64,000 nt of DNA from Neurospora intermedia (Eukaryota > Ascomycota > Sordariomycetes > Sordariales > Sordariaceae). A program made the translations under genes and the position numbers. Where the stretch lies: contig BTPP01000004.1 in the NCBI GenBank assembly GCA_037102815.1, positions 2,542,001 through 2,606,000 on the forward strand. Direction: 5' to 3'. How positions within the stretch are numbered: position 1 is the first letter of the stretch; every line of letters begins with the position of its first letter. The notes under the pieces were generated by a model, which saw only the letters and a list, made by a program, of their open reading frames with translations, was not told the origin of the DNA and searched no databases. Of the stretch, positions 1-12,197 are shown one piece after another.

Positions 1-1951
1 CTTCCTTCGCTAGACCACAAACAGTGCAAGCGCTCCGGATCTCGCTCCTTCCCTTGGAGGGGGATTTCTGCTTGCATGATCTTGGCTAGTGGGAAGGAGC
101 ATGTCATGGGATCCTTGAGATAAGGGGAGGAGGGAAGAACGAGGAAGCTTTGTTTCCATTGTTCCATCAAACCGGTCAAGCATCATGTACGCGCCATACC
201 ATACCGGTATTGACCGAAACGTTGCCTGTTGGGTTCAAGACTGGAATGGATGGATCTCTTTGGCTGCATCGGTTGACGGCCTGAGCATGCTGCTGGCGCA
301 AATAACAAGTGAATGGTGATGTGTGAGTGTCTTTCGTGGGGGACAGGCGATCCGCGACTGATGTACCGCAGGTCACGTTCACACTTTGGCATATCACCAA
401 CCTGTAGGCTCGTGATCATCATTGTCGTGTTGCTCTGGTGTCGCTGTTGCCTAGCTGGCTGCCAAGTACGTGCAGCAATTCTGAGGATAGGCGCATAATT
501 CTTTGACACACCGAGTGGGTGAGGCAAACGCAGTCGAACGAGGATGGGTAGAATTATCCTTGATGACCTTCCTGTCCGGTTCATGATGGCACAGAGTGCA
601 TGTGGCAGAGTCCGACTAGTCGACGATGGCCAAAGGTCTTCTTGACTGAGCAACATCGAACGGTGATCTGCAAGGGACACTTTCATTTTCCTCTCTGTCG
701 ATCCTGTAGTTGCGAGCAACCATACTCCCATCAATCCACACACATCCTAGACACAGTGGCCTGAAGAGACAAGAAATCTTCAACGCAATGAGTGCGAATC
801 ATGCGTTATTAATATCTGGTGATCCTCGTCCACAACCATTAAGTCCATCCCACCGGACCCCTTCTACCAAAGGCCATTAAGAATGTGAACAAAGAAGTAC
901 ATCTGCGAACGACTACATCAAAACACATCCCTCCACTCTCCCTCTCTCTCTCTTCCAGAACAGTCTTGATCAGCACCTCCTTCAGAGTTCACACCTCATG
1001 CACGAACAGGTACACCACCTACTGCACCTCCCATGATTGTAGAACATTATCCACGGAAGATAACCGGGCAGTAACACTATATGTAGCTACCAGTCTACCA
1101 AGACGACACTACCCATGCAGTGTAAGTTGACAAGTCATGGTTGAGTTAATAAACAAAGATGACACTAGAAAAGCGGACCTGGTTGTCCTGCTGTTCGCTG
1201 TAGTTACATGGCTACACATTTACCACCTGCTTGATTGTGACTGATTGTCTGCTTAAAAGACAAATCTCAAGATTCGAAACAATGATCCCCATCCACGTTG
1301 AGTAACTAGTAGTGTCTCCCAAGCCAAAAGTGGGCATAAGTGTAGGGAGGTATATCTACTCATTCCTGTCACGATCTGTTTTCTAAACGCAATGTTTGCA
1401 GAGGTTGTGACACTGGTAGCAGAGGCATCTAAGAGGAGGGAACTGTGACCGACCTATTGCGGAAACTTACAGTGGCCATAGATCGAATGAAATTTGGCGT
1501 GATCTAGACCAAGACAAGCGCGGGTGAAATATTCGATGTGCATTACGTAGGCAGTTAAAGCAGCATTCATCGAAACTTCGTAATGGGTAGTAGGAACATG
1601 CTGAAGAATCCTAGAAGTCGTTCAGTAGCTATGGAACCGTTAGCAACGCTGGCGATCGGGCAGGATGTTGAGGAAAAAAAATCCACTTCATGCCCTCTTG
1701 GACATTGCGATATGCATTGAGAGCAGTGGACGAAAGGCTGAGACCAAGCTTGTCATAGAGGCGGAAGGAATTATACTGAGCTGAATGTGTAGGATGAATG
1801 CATAGAATAGTAATAAGATGAATGAATAGAATAGTAACAACACTTGAAGACGGCTGACATGAACTGAACCAACACATTTGACTACAAACGGCACCCAACA
1901 AAAAATCTCTTTCAGCACACAAACAGAAAGAAAAGCGTTCTTTCGGCTCCA
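1..1951. other. Intergenic region, no supported gene
   Basis: No reading frame here has family similarity, intron structure or codon use that I would accept as a gene. The longest frame (183-743, minus) is rich in R, H, S and P, as expected of a chance frame. A short CT-rich tract lies near 937-952. The right part must hold the 3' untranslated region of the minus-strand gene ending at 1952. Confidence 0.5.
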
Positions 1952-4900
1952 TCATCCGCCGCCCCTTAACCTTTCCCACAAAAGCAACTGAGTCCTCTTC
2001 TTCATCTTTTTCGCATCTTTCCTCTCACCCTCAGTAGCCGTCTCACCAGCTCCTCCATAGCCACTCACCACACTGTCATCCTGCCACTCCGGCGGCATCG
2101 GCGACACCGTCCCACTAGCCATTTCCATGCCGCCACCAAAGCCTTGCCAACTTTCAGAAACCGGATCGATCACCCCATCAGAGTAGTTGTTGTAGTCATC
2201 CGTTAAACCTCCTTGGTCATAGGAGCCAGCCTTTTCGGGGGCGTATGCGTGTGGTGTAGAGCCGAGTCCCCTATCACCAGCGTACTGAGAAGGACTGGGA
2301 GAATTCATAGCAAAGGCTGGGTCTTGACTCATCAGACCCAAGCTCAAGCCACTTGCTTCACGCATTTTTTGCAGACCACTGACCAAGGGCCCCACCAGTT
2401 GTGCTTTGTCGTACATCGGGAATTGGCCGCTGCTAGAAGCTTGTACCGACATGTCTGCGGTTGGGCTGAATGGCGGAGGAGGTGGTGATTGAGGAGGGGA
2501 AGCAGACCCATCACCGATTTCGTCGGTTTGAATAGTAGTTGGTGGGCCCCCTCCATATCGGCTGTAAAGTGACTCGCCCTCGTCACTAGCACGCCCTTCA
2601 CATTGGCCTCGAATGGCCACTACTTTCCTCCACAGCGCCGGAAATCTCGCCTCCAGTTCCCTCTCTAGCTCCATCTGTCTCTGAGCCACGGCCCGGGCCC
2701 TCTCCTCTCTCTTAGCCGGGCCCAGCTCGGTGATCCGCCTCCCTCCAAGCCCTTCGCCACTTTCGTCAAACTCCTTTAGCCACTCCTCATACTCCCTATC
2801 TCTCCTCTGTCTCTGTTCTTCTTCCTCAGTTGCATCGTTGTAATATGATGTCTCGCTCTCAAGCAACTTCCCCGAACTGAATCCGGCGGTACTCTTCCCT
2901 TTGCCGGTGATCCACTTGTCAAAACTATCAGCAAACTCCCTATAGTGGCCCTTTAAGATAAAACACTGGCCCTTCCAGCCATTTCCGCGAAGTTTGGTTA
3001 GCAGTGCGTTGGCAACGGGGCATTCCCAGTCAAATTCTATGCGGCTGTCATACAGCACTACACAGCGGGACTGATACCAGCGGTTGAAGGCGTGGCGAGA
3101 TGAGACGTCGGTAAAGGTGTCTTCGATCATCTCGAGGGAGGCATGCTGAATGAAGGAGACGGGGCAGCGGAGATTTATGGCGGAGGTGATGTGAGACTTT
3201 TCAAAATCGGTGGAGGAGCGGAGATCGAGTAAAAGAACAGCGCCTCGGTGGGGGTAGATGGTGATAATTGTGTTGAGGTGGCCTGGAAGGATCATGCGAG
3301 CACTGCCTTCTTTGGTGGCAGGAGTCTGGTCTGTTGAGCCTCGGTAGTGAAGACCCTGGAGGTTGAGGGTTGTTTGCTCATGCTGCAGGCGCTGGTCAAA
3401 CCAGACCTTTGAACCTCATCAGTAGGAAAAACATAAACATTTGAGCGCATAACAACGTACTTTAATTTTATTTGGATGCACATTGAGAGTGAAAGCAAGA
3501 TCGTCGATAATTGTTTCACTGGGCTGCGAGTCCTTCCGAAAACAGTCCTCCAAGTGAGCAATCGCCTCTCGAGTCAAGTCTCGGGCCTGATCTGTGAGGT
3601 CGCTAACTTGCTCCGGTGGCCAAACTGGTGTGCTTGCTACATTATCGGTGGCCATTGTCAACGAAACAGCACTAAAGGATGCGGTCGACAAGTCCGGTGG
3701 ACTAGCCAGAGCAGGGTCAGGCGATGGTGACCTGACAGACCGCGTCAGCTGTTCCCCCATATAACTGAGGACCTTTGGCCGAGAGGGTGATTCCTGGCTG
3801 GATTGTGGCGTTTCGCGTGTTACAAAATTTGCAGATTGTCCGTACGTACCTGCTTGAACATCAGTTCGATGAGTGTCTCCAGGGTAATTCGTAGCCATCT
3901 CGGACATCAATGACTCCGTATCAGCATCCATCGCCTGATGCTCATCTTCTTCGTTCCTGGCAGTCACCTCGTTTTCGTGCGGCGATTTTGTTGTGCCCAG
4001 TTCACGGCACAGATTGTTAGACCTGATGAACGCTATGAAGGAACACGCTGGGTCATCCGGAAGAAGATCCCAAATCATGACTGGCAACGAAAGTAGTAGC
4101 AATGTTGAATGGCTTTTGAAGACTCCTTGGACTTTGACGTACTTGGCGATGGCTGGGAAGCCGGCTAACCACTGCTCCCAAGCACTGAAGTCCAATCGCT
4201 GGTCACCTTCAAGGGCTAATGAGATCATGACATGGGGCTCGTCTTCGTTTGGCTCACCAATCATCGGAACAGACATGTCAGGGAGATATGGATATGTTGA
4301 TCGTGGTGACAACGGCCAGTCGTCTTGTCGTGGACTGGTAACGACACGCTGCTGCTGATACGGTGATAGTGAGCGTCTGGAATCCGGAACAAGTCGGCCA
4401 ATCTCTATGCTCGGTGCTTTGTGGTTGGACGTCATCATGAAATGCACAGGCGTTGACCTGGATTCAAAGTGTTTGCCGTTGATCAGAACTGGTCTGGGAT
4501 GTTTCAGACGTGCGAGAATCTCGGCATGTAACATTGCAGCCGAGAAGGTTCTGTGCCGCCATTCCTGAAGGACTTCAATCAAGGCATTGGTGAAAGAGTA
4601 TCGGCCTGGGTTAGGGGCAATAGCATCCCACGTTGATGCTGAAATGGTTTCAGTTATGCTTTGGCCACTCGAGAAGGTGGCACTAGCTGCCCCTGCGCAG
4701 CAGTCAAGAAGAATCAAGACATCGGAGGGGGATCTTTCGAGGAGGGTCTGAATTGCGGACCACCTGTTACATGATGAATTAGCTTGCTCGAAAGATGGTA
4801 GTGGGTGGCACAACAGGACTCACTGCAGCCATGGGGAGTTCAGATTCCGTGTCCTGGTGGAAAAGAGTAAGCATCAAAAACCCAGTCACATGGCGGGCTG

Positions 4901-5570
4901 AATATAGAGAGCACCTACGCACACCACGTACTCTGGCGCGAATCGTCAATCCGGGCATGACCTCCGTAGTAGACAATGAAGAGGGTCTTCTTGTCCTCAT
5001 GTTGTTTAATCATGTCGCCAATCTTGAGCATTAGTTCGAGATGGGAGTTCTCGGTTGGGATGGCGAAGATATCGGTGTCGTAACGGTAATCTTCTCGGAA
5101 ACATTTTTCCAGATCCTCCAGCTCGGGCAACACAAACAAGTCATCACAGGCCCAATGTAGAAATAGAGCTTGGACTTTGGTGTACCTTTGCTGTGAAGAT
5201 GAGGAGGTGGGAAATGCCCGATTGGCCGACTACCACAACAGGCAAAAAATCAGTTTGAGGTCGGGGGTTTGTCGATACGTAGTGCTTTGACATACATCTT
5301 CGAGAGCTTGAGCAAAGGTTTCTAGATGCCTGACATGGTAGCTTACACGACTAACGTCGTGAGTTGCCGGGTTACATGATTCGCTGGCTGACCCGTACTA
5401 AATATGTTAGATTTCTTTTTGTGTGAAGCGACGGGGGGTCTCCTGTAACAGTCCAAGCAAAGGAATGAGCGTCGACATACGGCCGAATCCGAATAACTCA
5501 TAAAGTCATTTTCACTATGATGCGGCTGCCGGGTGTGAATAGGGATGAATGCCGGAGTCGAAGAATCCAT
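1952..5570 (-). CDS. Caspase-like / homeodomain / rhodanese fusion protein
   Basis: Predicted 1,094-residue protein from six exons: 5481-5570, 5296-5397, 4925-5229, 4824-4853, 3461-4763 and 1952-3406. All junctions have GT..AG ends and keep frame. Residues about 80-310 are a fungal caspase-like (peptidase C14) domain: the His motif YYGGHA (His ~155) and the Cys motif LILLDCCAG (Cys ~198), followed by the hydrophobic SHSTLLLLSLPVMIWDLLP segment that I associate with this family. A disordered linker follows. Residues ~566-625 match the 60-residue homeodomain spacing (L16, F20, V40, I45, K46, V47, W48, F49, R52), with position 51 Gln instead of the usual Asn. Residues ~647-770 are a rhodanese/CDC25-type domain lacking an obvious catalytic Cys, followed by a charged helical stretch and a Ser/Gly/Pro-rich tail. 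The start at 5570 opens exon 1 in frame. Function is unknown; proteolysis or scaffolding is inference. It could instead be two genes, but the frame crosses the 54-bp intron at 3407-3460 cleanly. Confidence 0.72.
3365..3595 (-). other. Homeodomain segment inside the caspase-like gene
   Basis: This is the homeodomain part of the gene at 1952-5570, split by the intron at 3407-3460 just before the recognition-helix tryptophan. Aligning L16 of LEDCF places F20, V40, I45, K46, V47, W48 and F49 exactly at homeodomain positions. The recognition helix reads KIKVWFDQRLQHEQ. Position 51, almost always Asn and a direct adenine contact, is Gln, and position 53 is Leu instead of Arg. DNA binding may therefore be altered or lost; that is inference. 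Confidence 0.7.
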
Positions 5571-6362
5571 CTCTCTGTATCTGGGGGTTGAGAGGGTTGG
5601 ACTGTGCTCGTGATATGCTGCTTTTCTTGGGTGACATTGGACTCAACGTATCCGCTTGGAGGCCACAAAGTGAACACGATAGAATGTGGCCAAGAAGGGC
5701 CCTTTTTGAATTTCATGTTGGATGCGGCTGTGTTTAGGTTTGAGGGAGGACAGAACTGGCAGCCAGTTGAATGGAGGCTGGGGCCATGCTCGTCCGGGAC
5801 AAAATAACGTGGACTGCAGCAGAACCAGACCAACCAAGCCATGACATCGCCGTGAATACCAAACGGTATCATCTGTGCCTCTTGTTGCTTTCATTCCTTC
5901 CATTCATCCTTATCAGTGTCGTCTGCTCTGGACCAGTCCCCGTTCATTTGTCCTATGCGAGCCACGGTCACCCATTTGGGTATAGCCCATGATCTTGACG
6001 CAGCGGGGCTTTATCACGCTGACCCACTATTAAGTTGATCAATCAGAGCCCGGCATCCCGTCTGCATGTTTCCCAAAAGGGTTCGCTTCACGACGAAGCA
6101 CGGACCAGGTTCTTCCAAGTGGGCGACGGCGGGGAGCGAGACGTGGACAGTGGAACTGGAGCTGTTGACAGCTGTTGATGGCCCGTTATCGTCACTTCAG
6201 CTCGTCAACAACAACACCAACTAAGATACTCTCGCAATATCAACACCGCCACCCAGACGCACTTGTTACATTCACATCTTGGTAATCTAATACCCCATCT
6301 CACCTACCTCTAATCATCAAGCCTCAATCAGTCTATTCGTTTTCACGCAGTGTTGGTCCGTC
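5571..6362. promoter_or_regulatory. Divergent promoter region of the caspase-like gene and pbn1
   Basis: About 0.8 kb separates two divergently transcribed start codons, so both promoters and 5' leaders must lie here. I see no TATA box or named operator that I would assert. The pyrimidine/CA-rich stretch just before 6363 looks like a Neurospora 5' leader. Short frames on both strands look like chance. Confidence 0.45.
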
Positions 6363-7930
6363 ATGAGAGAACGCATCACCTTCATCCAGAAGCAAGGCGA
6401 CTCAATCGAGCCAACAACGCTCAAGATCAAGGGCGGTGTCCTCAACGGCCCAGAGATCCAGGCTGCCCGTGAAGACAGACTCACCATTGCAATCGATGAG
6501 CTACCGAAAGACCTACAAGCGCTCTTGGGCACAGCTCATGAGCTTCACATCAGATATGTCAGCTCTCAACCATATGAGGCAATCACCCCTTTGCTAGCTA
6601 GGCTGCCGCCTGGCTTCCATCTGTTCTACACCCCGGCAGGGCAAGCCGATGCCACTTCCCCAGCGCTCTGCCTTGCCCTTAATCAAATTTTCGGGGGTAT
6701 CCAGTGCGAAACCCCAGAGGTGGGTTGATTTCATCTTCCTCACCTGTACCATGGTGTTGGTGCTAAACCGTCTTCACATAGAAGTCATTCACGACTCTGC
6801 CAAGAGACCGTTTCTCTCACTCAGCTGCCTACCAGTTCTACCAACCATCGGTAGACCTTTCCCCATTCATTGCACTCGTCAAAGAGAAGCTATGTTTATC
6901 TCCCAAGGACCAATCTTGCGCTGCCAGGGCCGACCGCTTGACAAACGCCAGCTCTCTGGACATCTCATATGATGCCATCTCTCACGCCGTTAAGCTCACT
7001 GCAACATGGCCCTACCAGAAGCAAGAGGTCCACGCGACATCCCGTCCACAGACACGGACCGAGGTTGGAGTCTTGAACTCGGACCGGCCAGGACATCTCG
7101 AGCCTCATGAGCTGGGAATTTCCGGTCTTCTCACCGTGCTGGGACAGGATAAAAAGCCGTCTGCGACAATGTTTGCCTTTGCCTCTCGACACCGTGATGC
7201 CGAGTCTAGCTTCTCCGCCGAGTTTCTGGAGCCAACAGGTCTTCACCCTACCCTCAAACTCAGGCTTGAGTCCAGCAAGCCACCTATCGAAGATGCCTAC
7301 TGCTCACCACACGCCTACTTCACCCTTCCCAAGACCATCTTCGCCGATAGGCACCAACTATCGGATGACCTCTTTCTGGCCTCGAAGAATCTCACCGGTC
7401 TACGCTACATTTCTCAGCCCGTGGACCTCGAAGCTCCTGAATATGTTGAGAAGCGCTGGGGGTCTTCGCTTCTTCTGGAACTTTCCCCTCCCGAACATGA
7501 AGAATCAAGGTCTTGGACAGCACAAGTCCCCTTGCATCTGCGCTACCTATCTCCCGCTGAAGGCGGCTATACCGATATTCAAGTTCCATACCCGGCTGTT
7601 TTCTGGGCTTGCGCGGCTGAGGAAGGTACCAAGTTCCCTAACAATCCGTTCGAGAAGGCCAACCTTGGCTACGACGGCCTTTTCGGCCCTAGGACGGTAT
7701 TCTGGCATGTCGAGCCTCGCCCGACAATTGGCAGCCGTTTGAGCAATATGATCAAGGTGCCAGTCCTGGACACAAACAAAGCGGAGTGGGTAAGCGGCGG
7801 CACCGGGCTAGCGGTACTCCTTGGCTTTGCATGGATCATGTGGAAGTTGTTCGGCGTGCTTTCAAAGTCTGGATACCAAAACCAACCCTCGCAAGCTGCG
7901 GAGGTTGTCAAGGCTAAGAAGAATCAGTAA
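6363..7930 (+). CDS. pbn1: PBN1-like subunit of GPI mannosyltransferase I
   Basis: Two exons (6363-6719 and 6782-7930, 62-bp intron ending ..cacatag) encode about 501 residues resembling Pbn1/PIG-X. In yeast Pbn1 works with the mannosyltransferase Gpi14 to add the first mannose to GPI anchors and acts as an ER chaperone-like protein. The layout fits the family: a large lumenal domain, then one membrane segment near the C terminus (TGLAVLLGFAWIMWKLFGV, about residues 457-475) and a short Lys-rich tail. The motifs LHLRYLSP, VPYPAVFWACA and FGPRTVFWHVEP lie in the part I recognise as conserved. There is no clear N-terminal signal peptide, as in other fungal Pbn1 proteins. The start is the first ATG after the leader. 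The membrane-segment placement is seen; the enzyme role is by family. Confidence 0.82.
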
Positions 7931-9163
7931 TGGTCAAGGGAGTGGGATGAGGCGAATGGGCGAAGTGTACCTGGAGACCAATGTAATATCCAAACTATTA
8001 ACCGTAAGTCACGCCAGCAAATTCGAGGCTGACTGCAGCCCTTGTACACCTCGTTATTTTTGGTTTGATCGATATCTGGCGCTTCACAGAATGATGCCTT
8101 GGGTGGACAGCTCGGTGGCATGTAAGCCGAGTGGCTTGTTTCACGGTGTCGTTGCGTCTCCTATCTGCCTTCAGTTTTAGGTATCTTCGCTTCTTCCTTC
8201 GCTTCATGGCAAGACAGTTCCTTTTTAGGTCTTCAGCACCACCGCCATTCTGCACAGCAACTAGACCCAATGTTACTGGGGCACTTCTTCCTTCTTTCAT
8301 TCGTGACTGTTCTTTTGTCGGAGATCAGATCAATCATGGACTTTCTTTGGAAAAGTACTCAGCTTGCACCGCAGAGGTGGTACTGCACACTTTGGCTTCT
8401 TTGTCAACACTGACCAACACCCAACCATACACAAAAGGCAACACACCCCCACGCTGAATGAAGCCCTCTGCAGCCGAGGAGGACAGAATAGCAGGGATCG
8501 TGTTGGAGAAGCATTCCTTCCCCACATTTAGCTACTCTTTTAGAGCTTCCAAGGCTAGCGACCCAATGACGTCGTCTCCCTCTGTTCTCGGGATGCAGGT
8601 CTACACTATACTACCCTTCGCCAGTGCATGTTAAATCTCTTTCCCACCCAAGTGGCTCAAGTCAGCTGTGGAATGTCAGAATAAGTCTGGCGAATATGGA
8701 AACCAAGCCCGCGGACAACTGGAGACTTCTCACCTATTCTTGCCCAATCAGCTGAGAATCGTACAAATCTCGCCTCGCCTGCCTCTGACTTCCTGTTCAA
8801 ATGGCAGGAGTACACCCCGCAAAAGGCCCTTGAATACTCCAATCTTTCCATGTAGCGAACCAAGCCGGGAAAAGATCATCCAGGGGACCTGCAGTGTACT
8901 CTTCCGATGTCGACGTTGTCTCTTCGTTCTGGGAAGTAGTTGCGTCTGATCATTCGGTGCCGAACATCCAGGTCCGGAACGTCAGTTGGTACAAGTACCG
9001 GGCTCTTCCTCCCCGCTCTCCTCATTATTTCCTCGTGATTTCAAACCAACTCGACCCTATCTTTTCGCTTCCAAGCAGCCGAAAAGCTTACAGAACCTTA
9101 CCAAAGTCCTCTCTTGGTTCCAAGTGTAGTCCAGTCACCACTCGCATCTCAAGAGCATCCAAG
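7931..9163. other. Intergenic region between pbn1 and the sulfotransferase-like gene
   Basis: It holds the 3' end of pbn1 and the promoter/leader of the next gene on the same strand. Several frames of 60-110 codons occur on both strands, but none has recognisable similarity or convincing splice structure. Pyrimidine-rich stretches around 9000-9120 are typical of a 5' leader. Confidence 0.4.
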
Positions 9164-10556
9164 ATGAGCAGCAGTCCGGACCGCAGACCCATTTTCGTGG
9201 CAACCCATCCTCGGGCTTGCTCCACGGCCTTTGAACGGGTATGTTCCGTCGATTCGAAGAAGAGAAGAAGAAGAAGAACATAGACAAAAGTCTAATCAAA
9301 TGTCAACTACATAGGTGTTTATGACCCGCCCAGACGCCCTGAGTTGTGTGCACGAACCCTTTGGTGATGCCTTCTACTATGGCCCCGAACGCATGAGCAC
9401 GCGCTACAACCATGATGAGGCCGCAAGAGAAAAGAGCGGGTATGCGGAAGTCAGGTACGACGATGTCATGGGCAGAATCTTGAAGGAGATGTTGGAGAAC
9501 GACGTAAGTGTGCACCGAACCCTGTATCTCGTTCTGTCTCTCCTCACGGGACATCATCCGCCGCCGACATTGTTTATATAGTCTAACTCCGATCCAACTT
9601 CTTAGAAGACCCGTGTCTTTATCAAAGACATGGCCTACTACATCGTGCCTCCCGGCGGCGACCGTCCTTTAGGCCCGGCGCGCTCGCTCGATCGCCACCC
9701 CAACCCGGTAGCGGACAGCAACCCAACTATCATTCCCACCTCCCTTCTTATGCTCTTCCACTGGACATTCCTGATTCGCCACCCACGAAAGGCCATCCCG
9801 AGCTACTACCGCTGCACCATTCCACCGCTGAACAAAAAGACGGGATTCGACGAGTTCATGCCCAGCGAGGCAGGCTACGTCGAGCTCCGCAGGCTCTTCG
9901 AATTCTTGCATGCCAAAGGAATCATTGCCGAGGAAAGCAAGGACGATTCCGAGGAGACGCGTAAGTCGAGGGGCACGATGTTTGGGCAGATGAAGGAAGA
10001 CAGTGTGTCGGCATGGAGCGGTCCCGATAGAGACGAACGACTGGAGCAAGGTCCCGCGCTCAGCAGGAAGCTGGAAAACATACCAGGTCCCGTGAAGATC
10101 ACGGTCGTTGACGCAGATGACCTGCTCGACGACCCGGAGGGCACGCTAAGAGCTTACTGTGAGGCCATCGGCGTGGACTTTGACCCCAAGATGCTCAAGT
10201 GGGATGACGATGAGAGCCAGAGGACAGCTAAGGAGGCGTTTGAGAAGTGGAACGGGTTCCACGATGATGCGATTGGGAGTACCCAGCTGACACCGCGGTC
10301 GCACAAGGCTGTAAGTCTTTTGTTTATTATATCTTGTTTTCAAATCACTCTGAATGCTCTGCGGACGTTTTGATGAAGATGAAGCTAACGTTATATAACG
10401 GAACAGAAGACTCCGACTAAAGAGGATGAGGATAAGGAATGGAAGGAAAAATACGGGGAGGAGGGACAGAAGATAATCAGGGAGACGGTCGACAAGAATG
10501 TGGCTGACTATGAGTATCTCAAGAAGTTCGCTTTGAAGCCGAAAAAGATGGAGTAG
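9164..10556 (+). CDS. Sulfotransferase-like P-loop protein
   Basis: Four exons (9164-9238, 9315-9503, 9606-10310, 10407-10556), all in frame with GT..AG introns, give 372 residues. The N terminus has FVATHPRACSTAFERVF, which fits the 5'-phosphosulfate (PAPS) binding loop of sulfotransferases; its Arg-Ala-Cys-Ser-Thr core replaces the classical Lys loop, as in many fungal members. FLIRHPRKAIPSYY at about residue 145 fits the 3'-phosphate site (Arg then Ser). VVDADDLLDDPEGTLRAYCEAIGV is the usual downstream helix pair. I recognise it as part of a fungal family of cytosolic sulfotransferase/P-loop proteins with no fixed substrate. No signal peptide or membrane segment is seen. The C-terminal exon is Lys/Glu-rich. 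An actual sulfotransfer reaction is inference from motifs. Confidence 0.78.
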
Positions 10557-11221
10557 GAGAACGAAATGGTTGTGTGATAAGACCCAAGTTTTGGGTCTTG
10601 TTCAGGTCACGCATCTGAGTTGTTATCATCAACATTGATGGCCCCAACATCAATATTGGCAGAAGCAATGAATATCCGAGGGATCGCTTGCAAACATTTG
10701 GTTTTGAACCGGGAGCATCAAAATATAGAGGGAACGGCATTATAGAAGGGTGTCTCATCAATTCAAGGTGTACTGTGCAAAGAGCAACGGGACGACACAG
10801 GAGAGATTTCTGTGGCAGTTTAGCCACATCGCTGAGCTCAAGTCTACTCCACACATATCTCAGGAGGACTGCGGCATTGCATAAAATAGTCATTTTTACA
10901 GAGAACTATGAATACAAATACGGGTAGGCGAGGTCAATCGACCGACCTGTTTTTACCTAAAAAAAAATACCTCCCACACATGTATGATACAGAACGATTG
11001 TACACCCAGAGTACGATGGTTTATGGCCTAGAAAGGGTGGCATGGAATGTCCTAAGAGAACTTTCCATTTCCAGGTTGGTTGTCCTCACTCACATACCTA
11101 CCCCGCTGTCTGCGGCGCTCAACCTTCACATCTCCTTCTTCCGACCGGAGAGCACCTCGACAAGGCCGCACTCCTCCTTCTCCCACCCCACCTAACCCCT
11201 TTCATGACTGATCATGACCCC
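10557..11221. other. Convergent 3' intergenic region
   Basis: It lies between two converging genes and should carry both 3' untranslated regions and polyadenylation signals. A short A tract is at about 10968. No frame here is supported as a gene. Confidence 0.45.
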
Positions 11222-12197
11222 TTACTCGCTGCTCATCCTGATAGGCATCCTCTTCTTCTCGGCCTCGCCAGGGATACCAACCTCATGGCTGACGTTATCG
11301 CTCCACTCCCTCGCGTGGAACTTATCCTGCTCGTTGGTCCAGTACACTGTCGCCCTTCTCAGCTGCCTCTTGACGTCGACAACAGCCCCCTTTTCCACCG
11401 CCCCGCTCGCCTTCTTGATCTCGCCCACCAATTCTGACGAAGACCCCACGCGAGACACCTGCCACATGAGGTTACCCTTGCCGGCTCCCGCCAGCACGGC
11501 CGCCATGTCGGCCACGCTGTTGGGTTTCTGGTCGTTGAGCTCCTGGCCGCGCTCACGCTTGGACTTGTGCATCAGCTTGCGGCCTTCCTCGGCCTCGTTG
11601 GCCCAGTCTAGCTCGTGCCGCTTCTTGAACTCTCGCAGCTTCTGGTAGACGGATCGGCCGACCGCACCTTGGTCCTTGCCCGCCAGCTCGATCATGGCGA
11701 GTGGGCGCCAGTAGTCCTTGCGGATCTTGCGGGGGACGAGGTTCTTGCCGGTGAAGGGTTGTTGGCGGATGAGGTGTTGGTGCTATAGGAAGGGTTTGCG
11801 CGCAAATTGTTAGTTGATTGATTGGAACTAGAAGATGATGATGAAAAGAGGGCTTGACAAGGGGAGGGTGGTTGCGTACAGAGATAACAGGCTTGGTCGA
11901 GTAGATCACCTGGCCTTGCTCAATGTGGTGAAACGCCCAGATGCGATCGCCATGGCCCTTGGGGTTTCCCTTGTTTCCTGGCTCTGACTTGAGCTGCAGC
12001 CTGGATGGGCTCTTGAGCTCGACAGCCGTCTCCTCGGCCAATGGGCTTGTCTTGAGAACCGCCGTGGTCGGTTTTGGGATTGCGGTGGTGGGGTGTGTGC
12101 TGGCGTGGCGCACGGCGCCGGCAACGTTGGTGACGGCACTGAGGCGCGAAACGCCGAGAGCCAGGCGGCCTATTGTCGAGGTTGTTACGGAGTTCAT
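11222..12197 (-). CDS. mhr1: Mitochondrial large ribosomal subunit protein mL67 (Mhr1)
   Basis: Two exons (11880-12197 and 11222-11782) encode 292 residues. The core matches the Mhr1/mL67 family: GHGDRIWAFHHIEQGQVIYS, then QQPFTGKNLVPRKIRKDYWRP, YQKLREFKKRHELDW and NDQKPNSVADMAAVLA, in family order. In yeast Mhr1 is both a subunit of the mitochondrial large ribosomal subunit and a factor in mitochondrial DNA recombination. The first ~40 residues (Arg, Ser, Thr and Ala rich, ending RHASTHP) look like a mitochondrial presequence. The intron of 97 bp begins GTACGC. The MNSVTT start is preferred because it opens the presequence; an in-frame upstream ATG at 12254 would add 19 residues without improving it. 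Confidence 0.85.

Noticed and set aside
183-743. 186-codon minus-strand frame near the window start
   Set aside because: No recognisable similarity, a composition like chance translation, no splice structure, and short competing frames on the other strand.
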